Positions 28,829 to 36,559 of a DNA stretch of 51,069 bases are shown here, in pieces. This DNA is from Pseudomonadota bacterium (GTDB taxonomy: Bacteria; UBA10199; 2-02-FULL-44-16; JAAZCA01), in assembly GCA_016927275.1 (NCBI GenBank), contig JAFGMW010000061.1, positions 1 to 51,069 on the forward strand. The letters run 5' to 3'. A program made the position numbers and the translations under genes. Within the stretch, counting starts at the first letter, position 1; every line of letters begins with the position of its first letter. Below the pieces are notes generated by a model. The model saw only the letters and a list, made by a program, of their open reading frames with translations. It was not told the origin of the DNA and did no database searches.

Positions 28829-29242
28829 TCAAGCGTGGCCGTAGAGCGAGATGAATTTGTCTATGGCGCCGAAGAGGTCCTCCTTGCGGATCGGCTTCTG
28901 CAGGATCGTGGTGTGGTTGAGCCTCTTGAGGGCCTCCAGGGAGGCCGGCTCCAGCACGCTCACTATCACCACCGGGATCTTCATCGTGCTCTCGTTGCCC
29001 CTGAGATAGACGAAGAACGACTCGCCGGAGAGCGGCTCCATGATGATATCGAGGATTATCATGTCGTAGCGGCCGTCCTCGAGGCTGCGCAGCCCCTGCA
29101 TGGCGTCGCTCATGAGGTCCGCCTCGTAGCGCGGCTCGTCCTTGAACATCTCCCTGTATATGGAGAGCATGTCCAGGTTGTCGTCTATGACAAGGATCCT
29201 CACCCTGCCCTTGCCGGACAGCATGTCGGAAGAGTCCCCCAT
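28829..29242 (-). CDS. Single-domain response regulator
   Basis: A 137-residue CheY-like receiver. The acidic pair is in VIDDN, the phosphoacceptor Asp in IILDIIMEP and the conserved Lys in ILQKPIR. No output domain follows. An AT-rich stretch containing TATAAT lies just upstream (about 29255-29290), and GAGGAA precedes the ATG. It leads the set 2 molybdoenzyme genes with a 31-nt gap, so it may be co-transcribed with them; no kinase gene is in the window. Confidence 0.92.
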   Translation of the reverse strand: MGDSSDMLSGKGRVRILVIDDNLDMLSIYREMFKDEPRYEADLMSDAMQGLRSLEDGRYDMIILDIIMEPLSGESFFVYLRGNESTMKIPVVIVSVLEPASLEALKRLNHTTILQKPIRKEDLFGAIDKFISLYGHA

Positions 29243-29420
29243 GGTTTCCTCTTCATATATTATAATATAAAATCAATAAAAAACCTATATACCCTGAACG
29301 GGAGACTCAGACAACCAACTGATTTATATGGTTAATCATGCTGATTTAGAGCTAAGGAATGCCAGGGAACGATGCCCTTGCGCAGTGCCCGGTGCGGTGT
29401 TATAGGGGCTGGCCGCAAAA

Positions 29421-29491
29421 GCGGGCGTAATTCAATGGTAGAATGGAAGCTTCCCAAGCTTCATACGTGGGTTCGATTCCCATCGCCCGCT
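29421..29491 (+). tRNA. tRNA-Gly (anticodon CCC)
   Basis: The acceptor stem GCGGGCG pairs with CGCCCGC. The anticodon stem GAAGC/GCTTC encloses TTCCCAA with anticodon CCC at 29453-29455. The T-arm is GGGTTCGATTCCC and the discriminator is T at 29491. Confidence 0.94.
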
Positions 29492-29493
29492 CA
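29475..29493 (+). repeat. Attachment-like direct repeat, copy 1 (3' end of tRNA-Gly)
   Basis: The last 17 bases of tRNA-Gly plus two following bases recur identically at 29636-29654. Such duplications of a tRNA 3' end mark integration by tyrosine recombinases. Confidence 0.6.
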
Positions 29494-29494
29494 G

Positions 29495-29524
29495 AAAAAA
29501 GACCCCCAAAGGGGTCTTTTTTTT
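29495..29524 (+). terminator. Rho-independent terminator after tRNA-Gly
   Basis: GACCCC at 29501-29506 pairs with GGGGTC at 29511-29516, flanked by A and T runs that extend the stem; eight T residues follow. The flanking A run would let it work on both strands. Confidence 0.88.
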
Positions 29525-29635
29525 GAGCGGTGTGGTGTCGCTCGAAGCCGCTGGTTCCGACCTTCAACGGTTTAAAGCACTCCGTAGGAGTGCATATAAT
29601 GATGAAGTGCCGGCGCGTGGGGAGTGCGCGCCGGC

Positions 29636-29654
29636 GATTCCCATCGCCCGCTCA
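29636..29654 (+). repeat. Attachment-like direct repeat, copy 2
   Basis: A perfect 19-bp copy of the tRNA-Gly 3' end without the rest of the tRNA. It directly abuts a 9-bp hairpin, GCCGGCGCG (29609-29617) with CGCGCCGGC (29627-29635). A second hairpin, GCACTCC-gta-GGAGTGC, lies near 29577-29593. Confidence 0.6.
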
Positions 29655-29687
29655 AAGAGTTGTTTGAGAATCAAAAGGTTGGCGGCC

Positions 29688-29731
29688 AAAAAAAGACCCC
29701 GGTATCAACCGGGTATCAACCCTGTGGGGTC
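29688..29731 (-). terminator. Terminator of the AbiE operon
   Basis: On the minus strand GACCCC, overlapping the stop codon of the toxin gene, pairs with GGGGTC, with a TTGATACC direct repeat in the loop, and is followed by seven T residues. Confidence 0.7.
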
Positions 29732-30647
29732 AGAGATTCAAAATCCGCCTGAGTTTTGTGAGCTCCCTCACATTCTTCTCCCTGGGCATCCTTCGAACGT
29801 TCTGTATCTTCCACTGCAGGGCAGGCAGTCTGTCGATTCCGTCCAAACCCATGAGGTCCCATTCCGGTTCACCCTTCTTGATGGACAGGAGGAATTGCCT
29901 CTCAACGAGGGTCAGCGAACCGAGCAGCTCCTTAAGAAATGCATCCCGTGTGGCTATCAGGTCGTCGCATGTGACTTCGACGGCTGATATGTCCTTGAAC
30001 TCGTTTTCGAACGTCTGCCTGATATCCTGCCATGAAGGATTTAACAGTTCATTCATCGGGCGATTGTGGCTGGCGAGATAGATGACGAAGGCCCTGCGGA
30101 TGTCATCCGTTAATCCGCTGCTTTCCAGGAGCAATTTGACGTCGAAGAGATCACGCGGATGCTGTCTGTCGAGGGCGGCGCAGAGCTTGCCGCCGTAGAG
30201 GTCCGCGATGGAAAGCAAATGAGCGCTTACGGACAGCTCAAAGAGGTCCTCGGCTTTTTTGGCAAGCGTCAGCTCTTCGCACGGGAAAACCGTGCCGCGT
30301 ATGATTTCGTTGGGCTCGATCTTGATGAGCGCACCCTCCCTGCGCACAAAGAGTTTGGTGACACGGACTTCGCCCTTTGCCTTTATTCGTTCGATCTTTG
30401 AATCAGGCATGGAGCGTTTGATCCTGTCCGCCAGCTTCTCCAGGGCATCGCTGATGTTTTGAAGCGCTTCGTCCCTTGGAGTCACGGGCAGGAAGGTGAG
30501 ATCTATGTCGACGGAGAGCCTCGGCATGTCCAACACGAAGAAGTTCAATGCCGTTCCACCCTTCAGGGCAAATCGCTCTTCGTCGTGGAGGTGCGGCAGG
30601 ACGCGCAGCACGAGTTCGGCCTGTTTGAAGAATGGGGTTCCTTTCAC
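29730..30647 (-). CDS. abiEii: AbiEii/AbiGii-family nucleotidyltransferase toxin
   Basis: A 305-residue protein. FALKGGTALNFF followed by RLSVDIDLTF gives the GGT and DxD signature of the AbiEii nucleotidyltransferase fold; LYGGKLCAALDRQHPRDLFDV supplies the later conserved Asp residues. AbiEii proteins are toxins of type IV toxin-antitoxin systems and some block phage replication by modifying tRNA acceptor ends. Its ATG overlaps the antitoxin stop codon by 4 nt, so translation is coupled. Codon use looks less GC-rich than in the neighbouring genes, which fits horizontal transfer. Confidence 0.93.
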   Translation of the reverse strand: MKGTPFFKQAELVLRVLPHLHDEERFALKGGTALNFFVLDMPRLSVDIDLTFLPVTPRDEALQNISDALEKLADRIKRSMPDSKIERIKAKGEVRVTKLFVRREGALIKIEPNEIIRGTVFPCEELTLAKKAEDLFELSVSAHLLSIADLYGGKLCAALDRQHPRDLFDVKLLLESSGLTDDIRRAFVIYLASHNRPMNELLNPSWQDIRQTFENEFKDISAVEVTCDDLIATRDAFLKELLGSLTLVERQFLLSIKKGEPEWDLMGLDGIDRLPALQWKIQNVRRMPREKNVRELTKLRRILNL

Positions 30648-31441
30648 GCGCCCGCTCCTTCTTCCTCTTCGGAAAACGACTCGGGAACAGTTATCCGGTA
30701 TTTGTTATTAAGGCGTCCGCCCTTGACGATCAAGCGGTTTCCAGTGCCGAGATCCACTTTTGAAAGGTTCAGCTTGCCTGCCCAGGCATGACGATAGTGT
30801 GCGGCCATGAAGATGAAGAGCCGCTTCACCTTTATTGAGTTGCACGACTCGAGCAGCTCCTGAACCAGCTTGGGCCTGAGGGTCGTCATGCCTTCCATCA
30901 GGAGTCCCGCTTCCTCAAAGGATTGTCTTTGGGGAACGAGGTAGAGGACCTCCATGATGGCACGTTCAGGAGCGGATATGGATATGGCATATGAGTCGAG
31001 GTTGTGTCTGGTGAGCCCGGATTCGCCCTTCTTTGAAAGGAAGAGGTCTGTCATGGAATACTCTGTCTCCACGCCCCAATCGTGTTTCTGGAACCATGAG
31101 GGGAGCTTTGTCAGGGGAGAGCCAAAGAGAAAAACCTTCGGTCTCTTCCCCAGGGGGAGAAAATGCGCATAGCCGGTCAGCTCAAGCGCCGTTTTCCCGC
31201 CGGCATGTACGGGCAGGCGCAACTGCTCTTGGAGTGCGTAAAGGGCGCCTGTCCAGTCGACGGCTTCGTCGAAGCGGACAAATGCCCCCCGTCCGACACT
31301 CTTGAGCCACGCACCTTTTTGGTAGGTATTCACGAGCTGCCGGGAGACATCCTGTTTTTCAAGCCAGGAATACACCGCCACCGTTTTTGCGGGCCATAGT
31401 TTGAGAATCCGGTTTAATTTAGTGCCACTTTGTCTATTCAT
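30644..31441 (-). CDS. abiEi: AbiEi-family antitoxin (transcriptional repressor)
   Basis: A 265-residue protein. An N-terminal winged-helix region (residues 1-90, with VYSWLEKQDVSRQLVNTY and KSVGRGAFVRF) precedes the AbiEi C-terminal domain (ALELTGYAHFLPLG, SAPERAIMEVLYLVP). It would neutralise AbiEii and repress its own operon. It lies immediately upstream of the toxin gene, and a 12-bp perfect inverted repeat covers the promoter region just before its start. Confidence 0.9.
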   Translation of the reverse strand: MNRQSGTKLNRILKLWPAKTVAVYSWLEKQDVSRQLVNTYQKGAWLKSVGRGAFVRFDEAVDWTGALYALQEQLRLPVHAGGKTALELTGYAHFLPLGKRPKVFLFGSPLTKLPSWFQKHDWGVETEYSMTDLFLSKKGESGLTRHNLDSYAISISAPERAIMEVLYLVPQRQSFEEAGLLMEGMTTLRPKLVQELLESCNSIKVKRLFIFMAAHYRHAWAGKLNLSKVDLGTGNRLIVKGGRLNNKYRITVPESFSEEEEGAGA

Positions 31442-31446
31442 GCTTT

Positions 31447-31505
31447 ACATATTAGCATCAAAATAAACCCAAATCAATAGTCAGTTTGATTTAATGCTAA
31501 TATGT
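31447..31505. promoter_or_regulatory. Probable AbiEi operator
   Basis: ACATATTAGCAT at 31447-31458 and ATGCTAATATGT at 31494-31505 form a perfect 12-bp inverted repeat. Inside it lie AAATCAA and TTTGATTT. It is 5 nt from the antitoxin start codon. AbiEi proteins are known to bind paired inverted repeats at this place. Confidence 0.7.
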
Positions 31506-31579
31506 CTAGTTTTGCTTTACAAATGATCACTTATTTAAAGTATCAATAAGCTCAAAGACATACTATTGGATTGTTAGCT

Positions 31580-31611
31580 GCCGGTTGCAGTTTTTTAGGG
31601 CTGCAACCGGC
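31580..31611. repeat. 11-bp inverted repeat in the gap upstream of AbiE
   Basis: GCCGGTTGCAG and CTGCAACCGGC are perfect arms around a 10-base loop that contains six T residues. No T run follows the stem. It could be a structured RNA or terminator remnant of an older element. Confidence 0.5.
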
Positions 31612-31822
31612 GTTGCAATCTAATACAGAAAAGCGCTGCTCATAACCCTCTGTAATCACGCCGCAATTAGACAATCTGGGGGGAAGGTCATCTTTCCCTA
31701 AACCATTGCGTCCTTTATTCTCCTTCGTCCCTGCGATCCCATCATACTTGGCTCTTGGATGAAGCTAGTGACTAGGGCATGCAAGGGAGAAGGAATGCAG
31801 GCCTAGCACAAGATGCCAACGT

Positions 31823-31968
31823 GACGGGGCGGTTCGGCGGCGCTTTTCGAAGCGTGGCTCGAGGAGGCCGGATTCAGTAGCCTACATGAACCGGCCGACG
31901 AAAGCCCCCGACGAGCCGGCGTATGAGGCGAGGAGGGATAGCGAGAAAACGCCCCGAACCGCCCCGTC
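31823..31968. repeat. 146-bp element with 15-bp perfect terminal inverted repeats and an internal hairpin
   Basis: GACGGGGCGGTTCGG at 31823-31837 is the exact reverse complement of 31954-31968, and the pairing extends imperfectly inward. Inside, GGCCGGATTCA (31866-31876) pairs with TGAACCGGCC (31887-31896) with one bulge. Short open frames here show no coding pattern. The gap 31442-32026 otherwise holds the AbiE operator, the hairpin at 31580 and the dispersed repeat at 31984. It may be a small non-autonomous mobile element or a structured RNA gene. Confidence 0.6.
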
Positions 31969-31983
31969 TGCAAAATTTCGGGA

Positions 31984-32018
31984 ATTGCCGCGTCGCCCTT
32001 CGGGCTCCTCGCAATGAC
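31984..32018 (+). repeat. Dispersed repeat, copy 1, beside the 3' end of rtcB
   Basis: The sequence starts ATTGCCGCGTCGCCC and ends GCAATGAC, with inner CGCCC/GGGC and outer ATTGC/GCAAT pairing. A diverged copy in the same orientation lies on the other side of rtcB. Confidence 0.65.
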
Positions 32019-32026
32019 AAATCCCG

Positions 32027-34990
32027 TTATCCCTTTATCACGCCCATGGGCTTGAGTTTTGCTACCTTGCGCGAGATGCCGGCGCCCACGACCGCGTCCA
32101 CGACCTCCGCGACATCCTTGTACGCCTCCGGCACCTCCTCGACCACGGTGTCGCGCGACGCGCCGCGCACGACGATCCCCTTGGCCGCCAGCTCCTGCTC
32201 GATGTTGCGGCCGCGGCATGCGCGCTTGGCAGCGTGCCTGGACATGAGGCGGCCGGCGCCGTGGCATGTGGAGCCGAAGGTCTCCTCCATGGCCTGCGCA
32301 GTGCCCACGAGCACGAACGAGTAGCGGCCCATGTCGCCGGGGATGAGGACCGGCTGGCCGATCCCGCGATACGCGGCCGGGACCTCGGGATGGCGCGCGG
32401 GATAGGCGCGCGTGGCGCCCTTGCGGTGCACGCAGAGCCTCTGCGAGCTGCCCCCCACCATGTGCTCCTCGAACTTGGCGATGTTGTGGCACACGTCGTA
32501 GACAGGCCTGATGCCGTGATCCGCAGGCCCCATCTTCAGCGCGTGCTCGAGTGCCTGCCTCACCCAGTGCGTGATGACCTGGCGGTTTGCGAATGCGAAG
32601 TTGGCCGCCGCAGCCATGGCAGCGAAGTACTGCCTGCCCTCGGGCGAATCCACCGGCGCGCAGCAGAGCTGCTTGTCAGGCAGCTCGATGCCGTACTTGC
32701 GCGATGCCGCCAGCATCCTCTCGATGTTGTCCTCGCAGACCTGATGTCCCAGCCCGCGCGAGCCGGTGTGCACGGTGATCACGACCTGGCCTGGGAAGAG
32801 CCCCATCACGTTCGCGGCCTGCTCGTCGTAGATCTCCACCACCTCCTCAACCTCCACGAAGTGGTTGCCAGAACCGAGCGTGCCGAGCTGGTCGCGGCCG
32901 CGCTGCTTTGCGCGATCGGAGAGCGCCTGCGGGTCGGCACCCGGGAGGCAGCCCGCCGACTCGATGAAGGCGAGGTCGGCTTCCTCGCCGTAGCCGTGGC
33001 TTACGGCCCATTCCGCGCCGTCCTTGAGCACGTGCTTTTCGTCGTCAGGACCCAGCTTGAAACTCTTGTGATGGGAGCCGACTCCGGTGGGGATGTCGCG
33101 GAAGAGCTGGTTCACGATCTCGCGCATGCGCGGCCTGACGTCGTCGACCGCAAGATCGGAGCGCAGCAGGCGCACGCCGCAGTTGGAGACGACGAACCCG
33201 TCTGCGATGAAGTTGTGGGCGGGGTGGTCCATGGTGAAGTCATACACCGGCCCATCATAAGGCTCCTCATCCACAGCAATCACGGATTCCCACACGCAGC
33301 CGCTTCCACCAAGACCAGCAGTGCTGTTGCGTGTGAATTCCTCTAATGTCTGAAAACCCTCCACAACCCTCACGCGCGTCGACCTTTCGCTCATCGACCT
33401 CTGCACAAACTGAAGATTCGGCGCCCAGTTTTTGAAATAGGCATATGCCGATCTGGAATCTGTGCCGGTCATCCTCACGTAATCGCGGATGTTGTCGGCC
33501 AGCTGTTCCCTGAGGATGAGGTGGCGTTCCTTGAACTTGAGATACGCCGCCGCCTCCGCTCCCCTTGCCTGCCTCGCTTTATTGTATTCAAAACCGATTT
33601 TGCCATAAAGATTGACGAGGCTTTCGCAGCGTCCGGAGAGCATCAGCCGAAGCCTGCACGTAAGCCCACCTCTCTTTGAGGTCGATTCCTTCCTCTCCGA
33701 TATCTTGAGAGTCTCCACGCCGAAATCGCGCAGCATCCTGGAAATCTGGCCCAGGAATTTTCTTCCGTCCTCAGCAAGACCTTCACGCTTGTTCATGTCG
33801 AGTACCGGACAATTGAAGTTGCGACCGTGCCCGGTCATCGTCCTGGGCGTGCTGAGCTCTGCGCCAAAGAGCGCTGCCAAAAACAGCCTTCTCTGCCAGG
33901 GCTGCGCCTTCTTTACCCATCGAGGAACTTTATAGGAGACTTCGGCTTTCCTGCCAACCGGCACACACAGCGCCGACATAAGCGTCCCAAAGGCATTGCC
34001 CCGCACAAAGAAGAAAGATTCTCTTCGTTCGAATTCATAAACATTGTAGTGTGTTTGAATCGAATGTCTGCGGTCTCGATGATATATCGGGGAAGGAGTG
34101 AAACCCGAAGCCAGGACATCATACCGTATTGATCGGAGATCATCTTCCTTCCCATAGAAACCGGCCACATACCTACGTCTTCCCTTTTCGAGATAAAGCG
34201 TGCCATCGCCGAAAATGAAGCCGAGAATGCGCAACAAATGGGGCAGCTGAGGCGAATCGTATCTCAGGGGGAGGACCCCTTTTTTTCTCAGGTAATTTAT
34301 GACCTGAAGGGAGGAATTGCCGTGTCTGCCTCTTCCGATCTGCCTCAACTCGGACAGGATGTCGGCATCATCGACAATTACATCTTTCTGAGGCGGCTCA
34401 AAAGGAACTCCTTCAAAATGATAGACAGCGACATCTTCGCCCTCTGCGATTTCGCCGATCGGTATCATACCTGAAGGCGTGAGTACCGGATGCTCACGTG
34501 TTGCTTCAAGTATCTTACCTGATTCGGTCGTGAGGCGAATCACTCTTCCGCCTGACGACCTCCTGATAAACGCCTTGATTCTGGCCGGCTCAAGTCCGCT
34601 CAATTTGTCGAGACACGGCAGGATATCAGTGGACTGTGGATTCTGGAAGGAGGCCACAGGTCGTTTGCAGCCGTAACTATCTAATATCATTGAATATTCG
34701 GTCAGACAATTCACGTCATAACCAACTCCGCCAGGGGATATAATTCCCTCGTCCGCATCGAACGCAGCCACGCCGCCGATAGGAAACCCGTAGCCCCAGT
34801 GGATGTCGGGCATTGCCAGAGACGCGCGGACGATGCCCGGGAGCGTGGCGACGTTGATCACCTGCTGCACGCTCTCGTCTTTGAGGATGTCGTCCAGCAT
34901 CCTGCGCGAGGCGAAGATGATCCCGTCCACGCGCATCTTGCCGTGTTTCGGTATGCGCCACGCGTAGTCGTGGATGCGTTCGAGGTCCAT
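32027..34990 (-). CDS. rtcB: RNA-splicing ligase RtcB interrupted by an intein
   Basis: A 987-residue precursor. Residues 1-94 and 604-987 together form a normal RtcB of 478 residues. They include MPDIHWGYGFPIGGVAAFD, GGVGYDVN, then CGVRLLRS, VGSHHKSF, LGSGNHFVEV, VITVHTGSRGLGHQV and CHGAGRLMSRHAAKR (site of GMP attachment near the SCHGAGR-type His). RtcB joins 2',3'-cyclic phosphate or 3'-phosphate ends to 5'-OH ends in RNA repair and tRNA splicing, using GTP and Mn. The intein sits between Asn94 and the metal-binding Cys of DVNC, so the ligase cannot be active before splicing. AGGGAGGTT before the ATG at 34990 decides the start. No archease gene is seen nearby. Confidence 0.96.
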   Translation of the reverse strand: MDLERIHDYAWRIPKHGKMRVDGIIFASRRMLDDILKDESVQQVINVATLPGIVRASLAMPDIHWGYGFPIGGVAAFDADEGIISPGGVGYDVNCLTEYSMILDSYGCKRPVASFQNPQSTDILPCLDKLSGLEPARIKAFIRRSSGGRVIRLTTESGKILEATREHPVLTPSGMIPIGEIAEGEDVAVYHFEGVPFEPPQKDVIVDDADILSELRQIGRGRHGNSSLQVINYLRKKGVLPLRYDSPQLPHLLRILGFIFGDGTLYLEKGRRRYVAGFYGKEDDLRSIRYDVLASGFTPSPIYHRDRRHSIQTHYNVYEFERRESFFFVRGNAFGTLMSALCVPVGRKAEVSYKVPRWVKKAQPWQRRLFLAALFGAELSTPRTMTGHGRNFNCPVLDMNKREGLAEDGRKFLGQISRMLRDFGVETLKISERKESTSKRGGLTCRLRLMLSGRCESLVNLYGKIGFEYNKARQARGAEAAAYLKFKERHLILREQLADNIRDYVRMTGTDSRSAYAYFKNWAPNLQFVQRSMSERSTRVRVVEGFQTLEEFTRNSTAGLGGSGCVWESVIAVDEEPYDGPVYDFTMDHPAHNFIADGFVVSNCGVRLLRSDLAVDDVRPRMREIVNQLFRDIPTGVGSHHKSFKLGPDDEKHVLKDGAEWAVSHGYGEEADLAFIESAGCLPGADPQALSDRAKQRGRDQLGTLGSGNHFVEVEEVVEIYDEQAANVMGLFPGQVVITVHTGSRGLGHQVCEDNIERMLAASRKYGIELPDKQLCCAPVDSPEGRQYFAAMAAAANFAFANRQVITHWVRQALEHALKMGPADHGIRPVYDVCHNIAKFEEHMVGGSSQRLCVHRKGATRAYPARHPEVPAAYRGIGQPVLIPGDMGRYSFVLVGTAQAMEETFGSTCHGAGRLMSRHAAKRACRGRNIEQELAAKGIVVRGASRDTVVEEVPEAYKDVAEVVDAVVGAGISRKVAKLKPMGVIKG
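33182..34708 (-). other. Intein (509 residues) with LAGLIDADG homing endonuclease
   Basis: It begins with Cys (CLTEYSM) and ends with ...FVVSN before the extein Cys. Block B is TREHPVLT, with the catalytic Thr and His. The endonuclease motif LLRILGFIFGDGTLY and a second helix (LFLAALFGAE) fit LAGLIDADG enzymes. Block F is VYDFTMDHPAHNFIADG. The residue before the terminal Asn is Ser instead of the usual His, which some active inteins tolerate. Confidence 0.95.
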
Positions 34991-35011
34991 GTCAACCTCC
35001 CTGTGCAAGGG

Positions 35012-35065
35012 ATTGCCGCGTCGCCCCTTTTTGCCTCCCGCAGGCAGGGGCTCCTAGCGATGACA
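35012..35065 (+). repeat. Dispersed repeat, copy 2, upstream of rtcB
   Basis: The left 15 bases equal those of the copy at 31984. The right part GGGGCTCCTAGCGATGAC matches with small changes. An inner segment with the stem GCCT-N6-AGGC has been added. It lies 22 bp from the rtcB start and a few bp from the symporter stop codon. Confidence 0.6.
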
Positions 35066-35068
35066 TCG

Positions 35069-36472
35069 TTACGACTTCTCGAAGACGTTGGCGGGCGCCG
35101 GATAGCCCTCGTAATCGCCGCTGGGGAGTCTGCGCCCCTTCATGTAGGAGGCCAGCGACTTTGCGACAACGCCCGAGAGCAGCCAGAGCGCGATCAGGTT
35201 GGGGAACGCCATGAGGAGGTTGGCGATGTCCGCGTACGCCCAGACCGTGGCGATCCACTTGTAGGAGGTGCCGGCCACCGCGCCGAAGAAGAGGACGATG
35301 CAGTAGACGAGGCGGAAGGGCATGATCGCCTTGCGGCCCAGGAGGTACTCGGCCGCGCGGTCGCCGTAGTAGCTCCAGGAGATGGCGGTGGAGTAGGCGA
35401 ACAGCGTGATGCCCATGGTGACGATGTACTCGCCGCCGGTGAAGCCTGCGCCGAACGCAGCCGACGTGAGCGGCGCGTCGCGCAGTCCGCTCATCCACTT
35501 GCCGGAGGTGAGGATCACCAGCGCGGTCATCGTGCAGATCACTATCGTGTCGGTGAACGGCTCGAGCAGCGCGACCAGCCCCTCCCTCACCGGAGGGGTC
35601 GTCTTCGACGTGGCGTGGATGATAGGCGCCGATCCCAGCCCCGACTCGTTCGAGAAGAGCCCGCGCATGACCCCGGCCCGCATGGTGAGCATGATCGCCG
35701 ATCCCACGAAGCCGCCCGCGGCCGCGGCGGGGTTGAAGGCGTGATAGAAGATGCTGCCGAGTGTTGGTATTATGTGCGCGTGGTTCATGCCAAGGATGTA
35801 GACCGCTCCGCCCACGTAGGCGATCGACATGAACGGGACGAGGATGCCGGCGACCTGCCCTATGCGCCGCATGCCTCCCACGATCACGAGCCCCGTCATC
35901 ACCGTGATGACGATGCCGGTGATGACGTGCGGGACGCCGAAGGTGACCCCCAGTATCTGCGAGACCTGGTTGGCCTGGACCATGTTGCCTATGCCGAAGC
36001 AGGCGAAGATCGTGAAGAAGGCGAAGATGACCGAGAGGAACCTGAAGCGATGCCCCAGCCCCCTCTCGATGTAGTACATGGGGCCGCCGGAGACTGTGCC
36101 GTCGGCGTGTATCGTCCGGTAGTGCTGCGCCAGCGTGCACTCGGCGAACTTGAGCGCCATGCCGAGGAACGCGGTCACCCACATCCAGAAGACCGCCCCC
36201 GGACCGCCCAGCGCGATCGCGGCCGCCACGCCCGCTATGTTGCCCACGCCTATGGTTGCCGACAGCGCCCCGCAGAGCGCCTTGAAGGGGGTGACGTCGC
36301 CCGCCACCTTCGGATCGTCGTACTTGCCGGCGGTTATGCGCACCCCCTCGGCGAAGCCGCGGAACTGGACTAAGCGCGTCCTTATGGTGAGGAAGATCCC
36401 CGTGCCCAGCAGGGCGACGATGAGGACCGGGCCGGTGACATATGCGAAGATGTCGGAGAGTATCTCTGGCAT
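35069..36472 (-). CDS. Sodium:alanine symporter family protein (AGCS)
   Basis: A 467-residue membrane protein with about eleven hydrophobic segments, the usual AGCS size. Motifs ALSATIGVGNIAGVA, FWMWVTAFLGMALKFAECTL, VSGGPMYYIERGLG, GLFSNESGLGSAPIIHA and the late AYSTAISWSYYGDRAAEYL are typical. It would import alanine, glycine or a similar amino acid with sodium. The ATG at 36472 follows AAAGGAGG. A longer frame exists upstream but lacks a better start. It appears to be a separate unit upstream of rtcB. Confidence 0.95.
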   Translation of the reverse strand: MPEILSDIFAYVTGPVLIVALLGTGIFLTIRTRLVQFRGFAEGVRITAGKYDDPKVAGDVTPFKALCGALSATIGVGNIAGVAAAIALGGPGAVFWMWVTAFLGMALKFAECTLAQHYRTIHADGTVSGGPMYYIERGLGHRFRFLSVIFAFFTIFACFGIGNMVQANQVSQILGVTFGVPHVITGIVITVMTGLVIVGGMRRIGQVAGILVPFMSIAYVGGAVYILGMNHAHIIPTLGSIFYHAFNPAAAAGGFVGSAIMLTMRAGVMRGLFSNESGLGSAPIIHATSKTTPPVREGLVALLEPFTDTIVICTMTALVILTSGKWMSGLRDAPLTSAAFGAGFTGGEYIVTMGITLFAYSTAISWSYYGDRAAEYLLGRKAIMPFRLVYCIVLFFGAVAGTSYKWIATVWAYADIANLLMAFPNLIALWLLSGVVAKSLASYMKGRRLPSGDYEGYPAPANVFEKS

Positions 36473-36531
36473 GCGGCCTCCTTTGCAGGACGCCCCTATC
36501 TGTATCTCAAAGGATAAAGGGTGGCAAAAAG

Positions 36532-36554
36532 AAAAACGCGCCATCGGGGGGCGC
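36532..36554 (-). terminator. Rho-independent terminator of the 38881-36560 operon
   Basis: On the minus strand GGCGC-N7... pairs as GCGCC at 36550-36554 with GGCGC at 36538-36542, followed by GTTTTTCTTTTT. It lies 6 nt past the stop codon of the 773-residue protein gene. Confidence 0.75.
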
Positions 36555-36559
36555 TGAAA

